Shown one piece after another: positions 8,820 to 18,341 of a stretch of 64,000 nucleotides of DNA; position 1 is the stretch's first letter; every line of letters begins with the position of its first letter. The notes beneath the pieces were generated by a model, which made no database searches, was not told the origin of the DNA, and was given only the letters and a program-made list of their open reading frames with translations. The position numbers were made by a program, and so were the translations under genes. The DNA is from Microbacteriaceae bacterium MWH-Ta3. GTDB taxonomy: Bacteria; Actinomycetota; Actinomycetes; Actinomycetales; Microbacteriaceae. The DNA lies in NCBI GenBank assembly GCA_003053925.1, contig QBKD01000001.1, positions 310,001 to 374,000 of the forward strand, read 5' to 3'.

Positions 8820-10286
8820 TTACGCGGTGGCCAGCTCCTCGATCGATGCGAAGCGCCGAGTGCCGGTTGCATCGGTGACTTCGATGGCGAACGCTGCAGC
8901 GCCAACGCTCGTAGTGACATCCAGTGTGATGGATTCGTCGGCCAGGCTCCAGCCCAACCGAATGGAGTCGGTACCGGTGATGGCCCAGCTGAATTCGCCC
9001 GAGAACGCCGGCAGGTTGCGCAGACGAGCCAGCGCAATGATGGCTTGCGTCACAGGCTGCTGCAGCGCCTCGGCAATCTCGGCGGGCGTGTAGTGGTGAC
9101 GGTTCACATCGCGACCCTGTTGGGTAGCGGCGAACAGTTCCTGGTCGTCCTTGCCGTTGAAGAGGCCCACATAGTAGACCTGCGGTTCGCCGGGAAGGAA
9201 GAACTGCACGGCGCGCGACGCAACATAGGCCACGTCGTCGTTGAGGATGCTGGGCAACGTGGCATTGATTTGGTGGGGCAGCGTGAACCACTGAGGCACA
9301 ACACTGGCGATGTTCGAATGTCCACCCGTGTTTTCGGCGGCGCGTTCGAAGATGAACGCCATGTCGTCCTGGGTGATGAGCCCCGGCTTGCCGTTGATGG
9401 GCCCGCCGTCGATGACGCCGTAGCCGTCGTGGGTGTCCAGCACGTTCAGGCAGTTGGTGGGGCGAATGCTGAACCAATCGCTCAGCTTGTCCACAGTCCC
9501 GGTGAAGAACGAGTGCAGCAACAGCGGCGCAGTCTGGAAGTCATAAATTAGATCGACGAGCGGTGCAATGTCCAGCTGCTGCGTGTAGTGCGCGTGCACC
9601 TCGACCAGCACGCGCATGCCGTACGAGTGAATGAGTTCGGTAATTTCGGCCACGAACTCGAGCGTCTCGGGAGTCATGAACGAGTCTGTTCCCGGCGTCT
9701 TCACGGCGTACCCCACGGCGTCCAGTCGCACAACCTTGACGCCACCCGAGGCCAGCGCCTCGAGGATGCGGCGCAGGTAGGCCTGTCCCGCCTCGTGCGT
9801 GATGTCGATGTCGACCTGCGAGGGCATGAACGTGGTCCATACCAAACGGCGCGTTCCGTTCACCTCGTATGCGGTGAAGGGCAGGCCGGGTCGGGGGCGA
9901 TAGAACGCCGTGATGTCGTGTTCGTTGCCACCGTTGGGGAACACGACATCGAAGGTCAGGAACATGCCGTCGAATTCGGAATCGGCGCCCTTTTCCTGCC
10001 AGTCGAGGAACTCGGGCGACAACGACGACGCGTGGTTCACAATGAGGTCGGCGGTCACCTCGTGCGAGTTCGAGATGCGCTTGAAGTCCGACCAGTCACC
10101 GAGTCGCGGGTCAACGATTGTATGGTCGATGGGGTCGAAGCCCGCATCGTCACCGTCGTAGGGGTGAAAGAACGGCAGAACGTGGATGCCCGTGAAGTCC
10201 GCGAGCGGACCCGCCAAAAGCTTCTCGATTTCGCCGATGTTGCCACCGACACGTTCGGCGTAAACCAGGATGCTGGCGCCAGCCAT
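8820..10286 (-). CDS. sucP: Sucrose phosphorylase (GH13 subfamily 18)
   Basis: Phosphorolyses sucrose to glucose 1-phosphate and fructose in the cytoplasm, saving one ATP over hydrolysis. The 488-residue sequence is strikingly like Bifidobacterium sucrose phosphorylase as I remember it: HVLPFFHPYDGDDAGFDPIDH, RPRPGLPFTAYE, the nucleophile in RLDAVGY, the acid/base in VEVHAHY, and the third acid in LDTHDG. Relatives in this subfamily use glucosylglycerate or sucrose 6'-phosphate, and this cannot be excluded. ATG 10286 (MAGASILVYAER) has GGAGG upstream and is preferred over ATG 10298. A LacI-like operator lies in its promoter. No sugar transporter is nearby. Confidence 0.88.
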   Translation of the reverse strand: MAGASILVYAERVGGNIGEIEKLLAGPLADFTGIHVLPFFHPYDGDDAGFDPIDHTIVDPRLGDWSDFKRISNSHEVTADLIVNHASSLSPEFLDWQEKGADSEFDGMFLTFDVVFPNGGNEHDITAFYRPRPGLPFTAYEVNGTRRLVWTTFMPSQVDIDITHEAGQAYLRRILEALASGGVKVVRLDAVGYAVKTPGTDSFMTPETLEFVAEITELIHSYGMRVLVEVHAHYTQQLDIAPLVDLIYDFQTAPLLLHSFFTGTVDKLSDWFSIRPTNCLNVLDTHDGYGVIDGGPINGKPGLITQDDMAFIFERAAENTGGHSNIASVVPQWFTLPHQINATLPSILNDDVAYVASRAVQFFLPGEPQVYYVGLFNGKDDQELFAATQQGRDVNRHHYTPAEIAEALQQPVTQAIIALARLRNLPAFSGEFSWAITGTDSIRLGWSLADESITLDVTTSVGAAAFAIEVTDATGTRRFASIEELATA

Positions 10287-10336
10287 GAGTACCTCCATGC
10301 ACAGAAAAGCACGCCGTGGTGGTGGCGCGCATCTTT

Positions 10337-10342
10337 ACTGTA
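10337..10342 (-). promoter_or_regulatory. Putative -10 box TACAGT of sucP
   Basis: TACAGT on the minus strand lies about 50 bases before the sucP start. The corresponding -35 position (10360-10365) falls inside the LacI-like operator at 10354-10367, a layout that would allow repression. Confidence 0.45.
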
Positions 10343-10353
10343 CTTCATGGGGA

Positions 10354-10367
10354 TGCAAACGATTACA
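10354..10367. promoter_or_regulatory. Putative LacI/CcpA-type operator in the sucP promoter
   Basis: TGCAAACGATTACA fits the LacI-family pattern TGNAANCGNTTNCA with a central CG. It is clearly different from the AGCGCT-centred operator at 6624, so a different LacI-family repressor, encoded elsewhere, probably controls sucrose phosphorylase. Confidence 0.55.
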
Positions 10368-10383
10368 CGTCAGCCATTCGCTC

Positions 10384-10389
10384 TACACT
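10384..10389 (+). promoter_or_regulatory. -10 box TACACT, leaderless promoter of xseA operon
   Basis: TACACT is followed by 7 bases and the ATG at 10397. There is no Shine-Dalgarno sequence in that gap, so translation without a leader is the simplest explanation. Confidence 0.6.
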
Positions 10390-10396
10390 GAACGAT

Positions 10397-11629
10397 ATGA
10401 GCGAGGCACACGAGTCCATGGGCGGAGTCCCGGTCATGTCGGTTGCCACTGTCGCCAACAGCATGCGCACGCACATTAATGCGCTTCCACCCGTGTGGAT
10501 CGAGGGCCAGCTGGCGTCGTGGAATGTGCGCAACGGTCACGCCTATGCCAAGTTGAAAGACGTGTCGGAAGACGCCACAATTTCGGTGACAGTCTGGCGT
10601 TCCACGCTCGAGGCGCTTCCCGAAAATTTTGCGCAAGGTGACAAGGTGCGCATGCTGGCAAAGCCCGATTACTGGGTGGGCGGCGGCACACTGTCTTTTA
10701 TCGCCAAGGACATGCGCCATGAGGGTCTGGGCGACATCCTCGAAAAGATCGAGCGCTTGCGTCGGCAACTGGCGGCCGAGGGCTTGCTCGATGAATCGCG
10801 CAAGGTCGCGTTACCGTTCCTGCCGTTGTGCATTGGCTTGATTACCGGCGCGAATTCCGATGCCGAAAAAGACGTCCTGACCAACGCCCGCTTGCGCTGG
10901 TCCGATGTGCTCTTCCGAGTGGTTCACACTGCGGTGCAGGGCGAGAACGCCGCACCCCAGGTTGCACAGGCGATCGCTCAATTAGATGCCGACCCGGAAA
11001 TCGACGTCATTATTGTGGCGCGCGGCGGCGGCGACTTTCTGCATTTGCTGCCGTTCAGCGACGAACGGGTCGTGCGGGCTGCCGCTGCGGCCTCGACGCC
11101 GATTGTGTCGGCCATTGGCCACGAGAACGACCGACCACTGCTGGACGAGGTCGCCGATCTGCGCGCATCGACACCGACTGACGCCGCAAAGCGCGTGGTG
11201 CCCGATGTCACCCAAGAACTGGCCAACATCACCGCGGCACGTGGTCGAATTGCCAATGCCGTGAACGGCGTGATTCGCACCGAATCCGACCGCATTGCAC
11301 AGTTGCGATCGCGTCCCGTCATGGCCAGCCCTGCCGCGTACCTCGAACGCCACGAATCGGACCTGGCAAATTACGTACATAAGGGATCCACCCTGATGGA
11401 TCGCATTCTGGAACGCGCCACCGCAGATTCGCACCGTTTGGCCGCACAAATGCGGGCACTGTCGCCCCGACACACCCTAGAGCGGGGCTATTCCATTGTC
11501 CGCACCGCGGATGGCCGGGTGCTCGATTCGGTTGCCCGCGTCACCGCCGGTGACACCATTACGGTCCGCGTCGCCGACGGAACTATTGACAGCACTGTCG
11601 CCACCCTGACACCCGATTCCTCCGCCTGA
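10397..11629 (+). CDS. xseA: Exodeoxyribonuclease VII large subunit
   Basis: Large subunit of ExoVII, which degrades single-stranded DNA into short oligonucleotides in repair. The 410-residue product has the N-terminal OB-fold ([22 protein letters not shown]), the catalytic core ([59 protein letters not shown]) and the C-terminal LERGYSIVR segment. I chose ATG 10397 because of the -10 box 7 bases before it; the frame extends upstream without family similarity. xseB follows after 20 bases, and the operon continues through DUF4245, carbonic anhydrase and fumC. Confidence 0.94.
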   Translation: MSEAHESMGGVPVMSVATVANSMRTHINALPPVWIEGQLASWNVRNGHAYAKLKDVSEDATISVTVWRSTLEALPENFAQGDKVRMLAKPDYWVGGGTLSFIAKDMRHEGLGDILEKIERLRRQLAAEGLLDESRKVALPFLPLCIGLITGANSDAEKDVLTNARLRWSDVLFRVVHTAVQGENAAPQVAQAIAQLDADPEIDVIIVARGGGDFLHLLPFSDERVVRAAAAASTPIVSAIGHENDRPLLDEVADLRASTPTDAAKRVVPDVTQELANITAARGRIANAVNGVIRTESDRIAQLRSRPVMASPAAYLERHESDLANYVHKGSTLMDRILERATADSHRLAAQMRALSPRHTLERGYSIVRTADGRVLDSVARVTAGDTITVRVADGTIDSTVATLTPDSSA

Positions 11630-11649
11630 CCGAAAGGTACCCTAGAACC

Positions 11650-11862
11650 ATGGCCCAGAAGCTTCCCGACGTAGACACCCTGACGTACGAGCAGGCACGC
11701 GACGAACTTGTCACGATTGTGCAGTCACTCGAGGCGGGGACAGCCAGCCTCGATGAATCGGTTTCGCTATGGGAACGCGGCGAGGCACTGGCCGCACGCT
11801 GCGAACAGTGGCTGGTCGGCGCTCGTGCCCGGCTGGAAGCCGCCCGAAAGACCGCCGAATGA
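11650..11862 (+). CDS. xseB: Exodeoxyribonuclease VII small subunit
   Basis: A 70-residue helical protein, the normal size for XseB, which coats the large subunit. The family motif is visible in [20 protein letters not shown] and in [22 protein letters not shown]. It lies 20 bases behind xseA with GAAAGG about 12 bases upstream of the ATG. A TACCCT hexamer 6 bases before the start could be a secondary leaderless promoter. Its TGA overlaps the ATG of the next gene. Confidence 0.94.
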   Translation: MAQKLPDVDTLTYEQARDELVTIVQSLEAGTASLDESVSLWERGEALAARCEQWLVGARARLEAARKTAE

Positions 11863-12458
11863 CCGAGCCTGCCGTCGACAAGGCGGCGTTACGCCGGTCA
11901 CGCCAGACCACCTTCAATCTTGTCATTGCTCTTATTGCCTCGTTCGGCATTGTGCTGTTCCTCATGCTGGTGGTGGTACGCCCCGAAGCCGCCCCCCAAA
12001 CCAAGGCCGTCGACTGGCATGCAGCTGCTGCCGCGGCGCAGGCCGACAACCCCGAGCGCCTGATCATCGATCCCAAGGTGGGCGACGACGCATGGGCGAA
12101 TCGCGCCGAGATGTCGTCTGGCGACCAACCCGTGTGGTCGATTGGCTGGGTTCAAAAGGACCCAAATGGCAATTTTTCGTTGTTCACGGCCCTGGACCAA
12201 TACCCCGGGCAACATGATTATTCAGACCTCGTGGGCGACAGCGCGCCCGCCACATTTACCGATGAATCGGGGCTGGTGTGGACTCAATACGACCGCACCA
12301 CAACTGACGACCCGGGAAATTATGCCTGGGTGTGGGTGCTCGAGGCGGCCGGAGACACGGTCATTGTGTCAACCTCTGATGTCTCCACCGACCCTCGTGC
12401 GGCACTCGACGTAGTGAACGCTATTGGCGCATTCCTTGACCAGAACGGAGCGAACTGA
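11859..12458 (+). CDS. DUF4245 membrane-anchored protein
   Basis: A 199-residue protein with one N-terminal transmembrane helix (residues about 22-42, [20 protein letters not shown]) and an extracytoplasmic domain rich in aromatic residues ([36 protein letters not shown]). This matches DUF4245, an actinobacterial family of unknown function commonly next to fum and glpX, as remembered for M. tuberculosis. The ATG overlaps the xseB stop (ATGA), and its TGA overlaps the carbonic anhydrase ATG by one base, so translation is coupled on both sides. Confidence 0.85.
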   Translation: MTEPAVDKAALRRSRQTTFNLVIALIASFGIVLFLMLVVVRPEAAPQTKAVDWHAAAAAAQADNPERLIIDPKVGDDAWANRAEMSSGDQPVWSIGWVQKDPNGNFSLFTALDQYPGQHDYSDLVGDSAPATFTDESGLVWTQYDRTTTDDPGNYAWVWVLEAAGDTVIVSTSDVSTDPRAALDVVNAIGAFLDQNGAN

Positions 12459-13102
12459 TGACCGGACCCCTCCCCACCACACCGCGCGAGGCGTGGGACG
12501 ACATGAAGTCGGGCAACGAACGCTTCATTTCGGGGGCGCCCGCACATCCGCGCCAAGACGTTGAACACCGCGCCGACCTTGCGGGCGGTCAAACCCCACA
12601 TGCCGCACTCTTCGGATGTTCCGATTCCCGCTTGTCCGCCGAGATCATCTTCGACTGCGGTTTGGGCGATTTGTTCGTAGTGCGCAACGCCGGACAGACC
12701 ATATCGAACTCAGTCATTGGTTCGCTGGAATACGCCGTCGCCACGTTAGGCGTGCACCTCATTGTGGTGCTGGCGCACGATTCCTGCGGTGCGGTGCAGG
12801 CCGCGATGCAGTCGCGTATCGATGAGGACATGCAGGTACCCGTGAACGTGCGCGGAATCATCAACACCATTCAGCCCGCCATCGATCGAGTGCTCTTGGC
12901 CAACGGAACAACTGATGTCCGGGACATCAATATCGACCACGTCGGTGAAGAGCACCTGCGCGACACCATCGCGGAACTATTGGCCACCAGCGAACTCATC
13001 ACCGAGGGCATTGCCAGCGGTACGCTTGCAGTGGTGGGAGCCACCTACAACCTTCGCGATGGCCGCGTCTCCGCCTCCGTGGTCATCGGCGATATCAACT
13101 AA
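12458..13102 (+). CDS. Beta-class carbonic anhydrase
   Basis: Interconverts CO2 and bicarbonate with a zinc ion. The 214-residue protein shows the beta-class zinc ligands Cys54 (FGCSDSR, with the Asp-Arg dyad), His107 and Cys110 (AHDSCGAV). The length is standard. It is translated directly after DUF4245 with a TGATG overlap, and is 16 bases upstream of fumC. Supplying bicarbonate for anaplerotic carboxylation next to a TCA-cycle enzyme is a reasonable role, but this is inference. Confidence 0.93.
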   Translation: MTGPLPTTPREAWDDMKSGNERFISGAPAHPRQDVEHRADLAGGQTPHAALFGCSDSRLSAEIIFDCGLGDLFVVRNAGQTISNSVIGSLEYAVATLGVHLIVVLAHDSCGAVQAAMQSRIDEDMQVPVNVRGIINTIQPAIDRVLLANGTTDVRDINIDHVGEEHLRDTIAELLATSELITEGIASGTLAVVGATYNLRDGRVSASVVIGDIN

Positions 13103-13118
13103 TTTCAGGAGCAGAAGC

Positions 13119-14516
13119 GTGACCGAATACCGCATTGAACACGACACCATGGGCGAAGTTCGAGTGCCCGTCCAGGCGCTCTACAGCGCACAGACTCAGC
13201 GTGCCGTCGAAAACTTCCCCATCAGCGGATCCGGCCTCGAGTCGGCTCAGATTGTGGCTCTGGCCCACATCAAGCGCGCGGCGGCCATCGTCAACGAGCG
13301 CCTCGGTATTCTGCCGGCCGATATCCGCGACGCCATTGTGTCCGCCGCCGATGAAATCATCGCGGGCCAGCACCACGAGCACTTCCCCGTGGACACCTAC
13401 CAGACGGGTTCGGGAACCAGCTCGAACATGAACATGAACGAGGTGCTGTCCAGCCTCGCAACCGCACGCCACGGCGCACCCGTGCACCCCAATGACCACG
13501 TCAACGCCTCGCAGTCGTCGAACGACGTCTTCCCCACGTCGGTGCACATCGCCGTCACCAACGCGCTGGTCAATGACGCGATTCCCGCGCTTCGCCACCT
13601 CGCGGACGCCTTCGATGTCAAGGCCGAAGCATGGAAATCGCACGTGAAGCCCGGCCGCACCCACCTCATGGATGCCACGCCCGTGACCCTGGGCCAGGAA
13701 TTTGGTGGCTACGCCCGCCAGATTCGTTTGGGCATCGAGCGCATCGAATCGACCATTGTGCGCGTCGCCGAGGTTCCGTTGGGCGGCACCGCAGTCGGCA
13801 CCGGAATCAACACTCCCCTGGGCTTCTCGGCCGCCGTCATCCAGGAACTGGCATCGGCAACCTCGCTTCCCATCACCGAAGCGCTCGACCACTTCGAGGC
13901 GCAGTCCGCTCGCGACGGCCTGGTCGAAGCCTCGGGCGCACTCCGTGTCATCGCGGTGTCGCTCACCAAGATTTGTAACGACATCCGCTGGATGGGTTCC
14001 GGCCCCAACACGGGTATTGCAGAAATCCACATTCCCGACCTGCAGCCCGGTTCGTCGATCATGCCCGGCAAGGTGAACCCCGTTGTTCCCGAGGCCGTGC
14101 TCATGGTGTGCGCACGCATCATTGGTAACGATGCCACCATCGCCTGGGGTGGCGCCAGCGGCGCATTCGAACTGAACGTGGCAATCCCCGTCATGGGCAC
14201 CGCCCTGCTGGAATCGATTCGCCTGTTGGCGAACTCCAGCCGTGTGCTTGCCGACAAAACCGTCAGCGGACTCGAGGCAAACGTCGAACGTGCAGCAGCC
14301 CTTGCGGGCATGTCGCCGTCGATTGTGACCCCGCTGAACCGCATCATCGGATACGAAGCCGCCGCAAAGGTGGCAAAGCACTCGGTGGCCGCCGGCCTCA
14401 CGGTGCGCGAGTCGGTCATTGCCATGGGCTTCGTCGAGCGCGGCGAGATCACGCTCGAGCAGCTGGACACCGCGCTGGATCTGCTGTCCATGACCCACCC
14501 GGGCGTTGCCAAGTAA
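13119..14516 (+). CDS. fumC: Class II fumarate hydratase
   Basis: Hydrates fumarate to L-malate in the TCA cycle; iron-independent. The 465-residue protein has [14 protein letters not shown], the [14 protein letters not shown] segment, [16 protein letters not shown] and the superfamily signature [11 protein letters not shown]. The start is GTG 13119 ([14 protein letters not shown]), with AGGAG upstream; the longer frame starting at 12915 lies inside the carbonic anhydrase gene and is rejected. It is the last gene of the xseA operon, followed by a clear terminator. Confidence 0.96.
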   Translation: MTEYRIEHDTMGEVRVPVQALYSAQTQRAVENFPISGSGLESAQIVALAHIKRAAAIVNERLGILPADIRDAIVSAADEIIAGQHHEHFPVDTYQTGSGTSSNMNMNEVLSSLATARHGAPVHPNDHVNASQSSNDVFPTSVHIAVTNALVNDAIPALRHLADAFDVKAEAWKSHVKPGRTHLMDATPVTLGQEFGGYARQIRLGIERIESTIVRVAEVPLGGTAVGTGINTPLGFSAAVIQELASATSLPITEALDHFEAQSARDGLVEASGALRVIAVSLTKICNDIRWMGSGPNTGIAEIHIPDLQPGSSIMPGKVNPVVPEAVLMVCARIIGNDATIAWGGASGAFELNVAIPVMGTALLESIRLLANSSRVLADKTVSGLEANVERAAALAGMSPSIVTPLNRIIGYEAAAKVAKHSVAAGLTVRESVIAMGFVERGEITLEQLDTALDLLSMTHPGVAK

Positions 14517-14530
14517 CACGCGTCTCACGC

Positions 14531-14565
14531 ACGAATGCCCCGGCCGCTGAGGTCGGGGCATTCGT
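14531..14565. terminator. Bidirectional terminator between fumC and phoH
   Basis: ACGAATGCCCC (14531-14541) pairs with GGGGCATTCGT (14555-14565), an 11-bp perfect stem with a 13-base loop, followed by CGTTT on the plus strand. It sits between the convergent fumC and phoH genes. Confidence 0.85.
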
Positions 14566-14578
14566 CGTTTCGAAGGGG

Positions 14579-15931
14579 CTAGGAAATGTCGTAGTCATCC
14601 AACAGCTCTGTGACCAAAGCCGCGATATCGCTGCGCTCACTGCGCTGCAGTGTGATGTGTCCGAAGAGGTGCTGACCCTTCAGCGCCTCGATCACGCTGG
14701 CAATACCGTCGTGACGGCCCACGCGAAGGTTGTCGCGCTGCGCCACATCGTGGGTCAGAATGACGCGCGAGTTTTGACCGATTCGCGATAAGACGGTCAG
14801 CAACACATTGCGCTCCAACGATTGCGCCTCGTCGACAATGACGAAGGAATCGTGCAACGAGCGACCCCGGATGTGCGTGAGTGGCAGGACCTCCAGAAGC
14901 CCTCGCTCGATGACCTCGTCCATTACGTTGTCGCTGACCACGCTTCCCAGGGTGTCAAAGGTGGCCTGTGCCCACGGGTTCATTTTTTCGTCGGCGTCGC
15001 CCGGCAGATATCCCAGGTCTTGTCCGCCGACCGAATAGAGCGGGCGAAACACCTGGATCTTCTTGTGTTGCCGCTTTTCCAAAACAGCTTCGAGGCCCGC
15101 ACACAACGCGAGCGCGCTCTTACCGGTGCCCGCCTTGCCACCCAACGACACAATGCCGATGCTGGGGTCCAGCAACATGTCGATCGCCAAGCGCTGTTCG
15201 GCGCTGCGGCCGTGCAAACCAAAAACATCTCTCTCGCCGCGCACCAACCGAATGCGCGAACCCGCCTGCACGCGCCCCAGCGCGCTGCCGCGGTTGGAAT
15301 GAATCAACAAATTGGTGTTGACGGGCAGTTCGGCCACCGCCGCGGATTCCAGGTGTTCGCCGTCGTACAAATCCGCCATCTCGTCCGCCGAGATCTCGAC
15401 CTCAGCGACTCCCATCCAGCCCGAATCCACAGCCAGTTCGGCCCGGTATTCCTCGGCGGGAAGCCCAATGCTGGCCGCCTTCACGCGCATGGGCAGATCC
15501 TTCGACACCACGACCACGTCGTTGCCTTCGGCGGACAGATTCAGCGCAACCGCCAGAATTCGCGTGTCGTTGTCTCCTAATCGTAAGCCGCTGGGCAGTG
15601 CGGCATCCGAGGTGTGGTTCAGCTCTACGCGCAGCGTTCCGCCGTCGCCCACGAGCATGGGCATGTCGAGCCGCTCGTGCTTCTGACGTAGATCATCGAG
15701 GTATCGCAGCGCGTGACGGGCAAAATAGCCGATCTCGGGATCGTGACGCTTCTTTTCCAGCTCGGACACGACAACGACAGGAATGACAACCTCGTGTTCG
15801 GCAAAACGAAACAGCGCCCGAGGATCGGACAGCAGCACGGAGGTGTCCAGAATGTAGGTGCGAACCGTGGTCGACGCCTGCGTCGATCGAGCACTGGTCG
15901 AGGTGGGTCGTGTGGTGCGGGCTGTGGTCAC
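14579..15931 (-). CDS. phoH2: PIN-PhoH fusion protein (PhoH2 type)
   Basis: A 450-residue fusion of an N-terminal PIN ribonuclease domain (residues about 24-150, [13 protein letters not shown] with the first metal-binding Asp, and later acids) and a C-terminal PhoH ATPase (Walker [13 protein letters not shown], Walker B FVIVDEAQ, then [10 protein letters not shown]). Such PhoH2 proteins are reported to be RNA helicase/ribonucleases, in some genomes paired with a small antitoxin; no antitoxin gene is seen here. The start is GTG 15931, with GGAG 8 bases upstream. The 182 bases between it and the prenyl synthase gene hold only the promoter region; I see no other feature there. Confidence 0.92.
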   Translation of the reverse strand: MTTARTTRPTSTSARSTQASTTVRTYILDTSVLLSDPRALFRFAEHEVVIPVVVVSELEKKRHDPEIGYFARHALRYLDDLRQKHERLDMPMLVGDGGTLRVELNHTSDAALPSGLRLGDNDTRILAVALNLSAEGNDVVVVSKDLPMRVKAASIGLPAEEYRAELAVDSGWMGVAEVEISADEMADLYDGEHLESAAVAELPVNTNLLIHSNRGSALGRVQAGSRIRLVRGERDVFGLHGRSAEQRLAIDMLLDPSIGIVSLGGKAGTGKSALALCAGLEAVLEKRQHKKIQVFRPLYSVGGQDLGYLPGDADEKMNPWAQATFDTLGSVVSDNVMDEVIERGLLEVLPLTHIRGRSLHDSFVIVDEAQSLERNVLLTVLSRIGQNSRVILTHDVAQRDNLRVGRHDGIASVIEALKGQHLFGHITLQRSERSDIAALVTELLDDYDIS

Positions 15932-16113
15932 GATGACTCCGTTCGAGAATGCCTGGGCATTCGCTCAGGTGGCCGACGGAGCCGGTGGCCTCATCGACCA
16001 CAACTTGGTTACCTCATATCCCGAAACTACGCCGCGTCGACGCAACACGCGCGCTTCGACACGCGGAGCGTTTCGGTGTTCACGCAATCGTTACCCACGG
16101 TTTCCCGGTGTGA

Positions 16114-16905
16114 CTATTGGCCGAAGCGACGGTGACGCCGACCAAAGTCACGCAGCGCACGCAGCACATCAACCTCGCGCAGATCGGGTCCGAGCGCCTC
16201 GACAAAATACAGTTCGCTGTGTGCACTCTGCCAGAGCATGAAATCGGACATGCGCTGTTCACCCGAGGTTCGAATAACTAAATCGAGGTTCGGCTGACCC
16301 TTCGTGTACAGGTGAGCCGAAATGTTATCAAGGGTGACATCATCGGCAAGGGTCTCGAGGGTCTTTCCGTCGGCCATGTGTTCGCGAATAATGTCGCGCA
16401 CCGCCTCGGTGATTTCGTGCCGACCGCCATATCCCACCGCAAGATTGATATGCAGGCCCGTGTGCGCGGCGGTGCTGGTCTCGGCGTGCACGAGGGCGTC
16501 GGCCAGTGCGTGCGGCAGCTTGTCACGTGCACCGACGTGCTGGACCCGCCAGTCCGGTACCTCGGCGAGGTCCGAGGCGAGGTCGGCGATGATCCCGCAC
16601 AAGGCATCAAGTTCGGTGCCGTCTCGGCCCGTTAGGTTGTCAGTCGACAGCAGGTACAGCGTGACGACGCTGACGCCCGATTCGTCGCACCAGCCCAGAA
16701 ATTCATGAAGTTTCTCGGCACCCGCGCGGTGGCCCTCGGCGGTACTGACTCCCAGTTGTTGTCGGGCCCAGCGGCGATTGCCATCAATAATCATGCCCAC
16801 GTGAGTGGGAACTGCGCCGTTGGCAATGTGCCGCCGCAATCGTGCCGCGTACAGCCGATACAAAACACCTTTGATGGGTGCCGTCACGGCGGTGTACAGA
16901 TTCAT
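16114..16905 (-). CDS. uppS: Short- or long-chain Z-isoprenyl diphosphate synthase (UPP synthase family)
   Basis: Adds isopentenyl units in cis to a prenyl diphosphate, feeding polyprenyl phosphate carriers for the cell wall. The 263-residue protein contains HVGMIIDGNRRWAR with the catalytic Asp, the middle YLLSTDNLTGR and the C-terminal DLVIRTSGEQRMSDFMLWQSAHSELYF in the family pattern. Neighbouring hemolysin III matches the place of the mycobacterial Z-farnesyl diphosphate synthase gene, so it could be the short-chain enzyme. ATG 16905 (MNLYTAVTAPIKG) is chosen over a frame that runs 76 codons further upstream, because of the -10 box 6 bases away. Confidence 0.93.
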   Translation of the reverse strand: MNLYTAVTAPIKGVLYRLYAARLRRHIANGAVPTHVGMIIDGNRRWARQQLGVSTAEGHRAGAEKLHEFLGWCDESGVSVVTLYLLSTDNLTGRDGTELDALCGIIADLASDLAEVPDWRVQHVGARDKLPHALADALVHAETSTAAHTGLHINLAVGYGGRHEITEAVRDIIREHMADGKTLETLADDVTLDNISAHLYTKGQPNLDLVIRTSGEQRMSDFMLWQSAHSELYFVEALGPDLREVDVLRALRDFGRRHRRFGQ

Positions 16906-16911
16906 GGCTTT

Positions 16912-16917
16912 AGCGTA
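16912..16917 (-). promoter_or_regulatory. -10 box TACGCT, leaderless promoter of uppS
   Basis: On the minus strand TACGCT is followed by AAAGCC and the ATG at 16905. With the divergent hemolysin III promoter it shares an intergenic region of only 47 bases, so the two -35 regions overlap. Confidence 0.6.
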
Positions 16918-16940
16918 GTCCTGCTCATAACTTCCCGCCG

Positions 16941-16946
16941 TACACT
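16941..16946 (+). promoter_or_regulatory. -10 box TACACT, leaderless promoter of hemolysin III gene
   Basis: TACACT is followed by GAGGAC and ATG 16953, a 6-base spacing. GAGG could pair with 16S rRNA but would be too close to the ATG for a normal ribosome binding site. Confidence 0.55.
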
Positions 16947-16952
16947 GAGGAC

Positions 16953-17645
16953 ATGAGCACAAGCAAACCGCTTCACTTGCCTCTTCTGGACGATGCCGCG
17001 TCCGCCGAGACCAAACCGCTGCTGCGCGGTTGGCTGCATTTAGGAACATTACCCGTAGCCATCGTGAGTGGACTCGTGCTCGTCGCTCTGGCGCAGGGAA
17101 CGCTCGCAACATGGACAAGCCTGGTGTTTGCACTGTCGTCTATATTGCTTTTCGGAATCTCGGCAACCTATCACCGCATCAACTGGAGTCCGCGCGTGAA
17201 GTTAATCTTCAAGCGCATCGACCACGCCAACATCTTTCTGCTGATCGCCGGCACATACACCCCCCTGGGCGCTCTGGCACTACCCCCCGAAAAGGGATGG
17301 TGGCTCTTGCTGGGCGTGTGGATCGGGGCCGGATTGGGTATCGGATTCCGCGTGTTCTGGGTGGGTGCGCCTCGATGGGTGTACGTGCCGTTGTATCTGA
17401 TTCTGGGATGGGTGGCCATGGTATACATGGTGGACCTGTGGATGGCGAATGCCTCGATGACGATTCTGGTGATTGTCGGCGGCCTGGCTTACACGGCGGG
17501 CGCCATCGTATACGCGCTGAAGAAACCCAACCCCGTGCCCGGTGTCTTCGGGTTCCACGAGGTGTTCCACGCGTTCACCGTAATCGCGTTCCTGTGCCAC
17601 TGGTCGGCGGTGCTGCTGATTGCGCTCGCGCCGCTCAACACCTAG
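16953..17645 (+). CDS. Hemolysin III family membrane protein (YqfA/PAQR-like)
   Basis: A 230-residue polytopic membrane protein with about seven hydrophobic segments. It carries the family's conserved histidines: ATYHRINW after the second helix and FGFHEVFHAF near the C-terminus, which in PAQR receptors and relatives form a metal site. The role in bacteria is poorly defined, and 'hemolysin' is a historical name. It is divergent from the prenyl synthase, an arrangement that also occurs in mycobacteria. The TAG stop shares CTAG 17642-17645 with the convergent small membrane protein gene. Confidence 0.9.
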   Translation: MSTSKPLHLPLLDDAASAETKPLLRGWLHLGTLPVAIVSGLVLVALAQGTLATWTSLVFALSSILLFGISATYHRINWSPRVKLIFKRIDHANIFLLIAGTYTPLGALALPPEKGWWLLLGVWIGAGLGIGFRVFWVGAPRWVYVPLYLILGWVAMVYMVDLWMANASMTILVIVGGLAYTAGAIVYALKKPNPVPGVFGFHEVFHAFTVIAFLCHWSAVLLIALAPLNT

Positions 17646-17884
17646 GGCGTATTGCCGGTTTCCTTATTGACGGACGCAATCAAGTCGTTTGCGGCCTCTT
17701 CGGCATCGATGTTGATGCGGGCCTCTTCGCGGTACCGTACGCGGCGAATGCGGCGCACCATATCCAGCAACAACAACAGGGACACAATCGCAAAGAGCCC
17801 CGTGGCAATAAAGCCCTCGACACCGGGGGTTACCTGGTTCGGGTCGATTTCTTCGACAGCCAAAATAAACGTGGTCGCAAGCAT
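17642..17884 (-). CDS. Small single-pass membrane protein
   Basis: An 80-residue protein with one hydrophobic segment (residues about 24-42, GFIATGLFAIVSLLLLLDM), followed by a basic stretch (VRRIRRVRYREEAR) and an acidic/helical tail. It probably inserts with the N-terminus outside. Its position between hemolysin III and DUF4307 matches a small conserved protein near mca in mycobacteria (Rv1083 from memory), but similarity cannot be tested here. Function unknown. The stop overlaps that of hemolysin III in a shared CTAG. The divergent neighbour starts 50 bases away. Confidence 0.72.
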   Translation of the reverse strand: MLATTFILAVEEIDPNQVTPGVEGFIATGLFAIVSLLLLLDMVRRIRRVRYREEARINIDAEEAANDLIASVNKETGNTP

Positions 17885-17933
17885 GGGTTCTCCGATTCGC
17901 GTAGCCTAGTAACTAGAGTACCCAGAGGACGAC

Positions 17934-18341
17934 ATGACCGAGACACCGGATAGCCGCGAATCTGTGCTGCAGGCTCGATATGGCCGCACACGATCGCCGT
18001 TGAGTCGCCGCACCCTCGTGCTGTGGGCTGCCGGGTTGATTACGGCATTTATAGCCTTTGCCGTGTGGTCCATTTCGCTCACCCCTGGAACGGGCATCGA
18101 ATTTCGTGATCGGTCAATGACCATTGCGGGCAATTCCGTCGAATTGACCTACACGGTATCGGCGCCAGCGGGTACGACAGTAGCCTGCGCGGTGCGCGCA
18201 CTGGGCGATGGGTTCACCGAAATTGGATGGATCGTGCAGAAGCACCCCGCGCAAGAATCCACCACCACAACGTACGTTGTCGATATTCGCGCCACCAGCG
18301 AACCGGTCGCAGCGGGCGTCGACCATTGCTGGCGTTACTGA
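17934..18341 (+). CDS. DUF4307 membrane protein
   Basis: A 135-residue protein with RYGRTRSPLSRR at the N-terminus, one transmembrane helix (residues about 29-48) and a small extracytoplasmic beta-rich domain with two cysteines (VACAVRAL and VDHCWRY). The pattern matches DUF4307, found beside greA and mca in Actinobacteria. Function unknown. The start ATG 17934 has AGAGGA upstream. In this genome the mca gene that normally sits next to it is absent. greA follows 71 bases downstream. Confidence 0.85.
   Translation: MTETPDSRESVLQARYGRTRSPLSRRTLVLWAAGLITAFIAFAVWSISLTPGTGIEFRDRSMTIAGNSVELTYTVSAPAGTTVACAVRALGDGFTEIGWIVQKHPAQESTTTTYVVDIRATSEPVAAGVDHCWRY

Noticed and set aside
8043-9551. Long open frame (502 codons) on the plus strand opposite ispH and sucP
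   Set aside because: It runs antisense across two well-supported genes and a terminator, has no recognisable domain, and its Arg/Gly/Asp/His-rich composition is the usual shadow of GC-rich codon bias.
13095-14561. 488-codon antisense frame over fumC
   Set aside because: Composition is a mirror of the fumC coding frame; no homology features, and fumC has all signatures.
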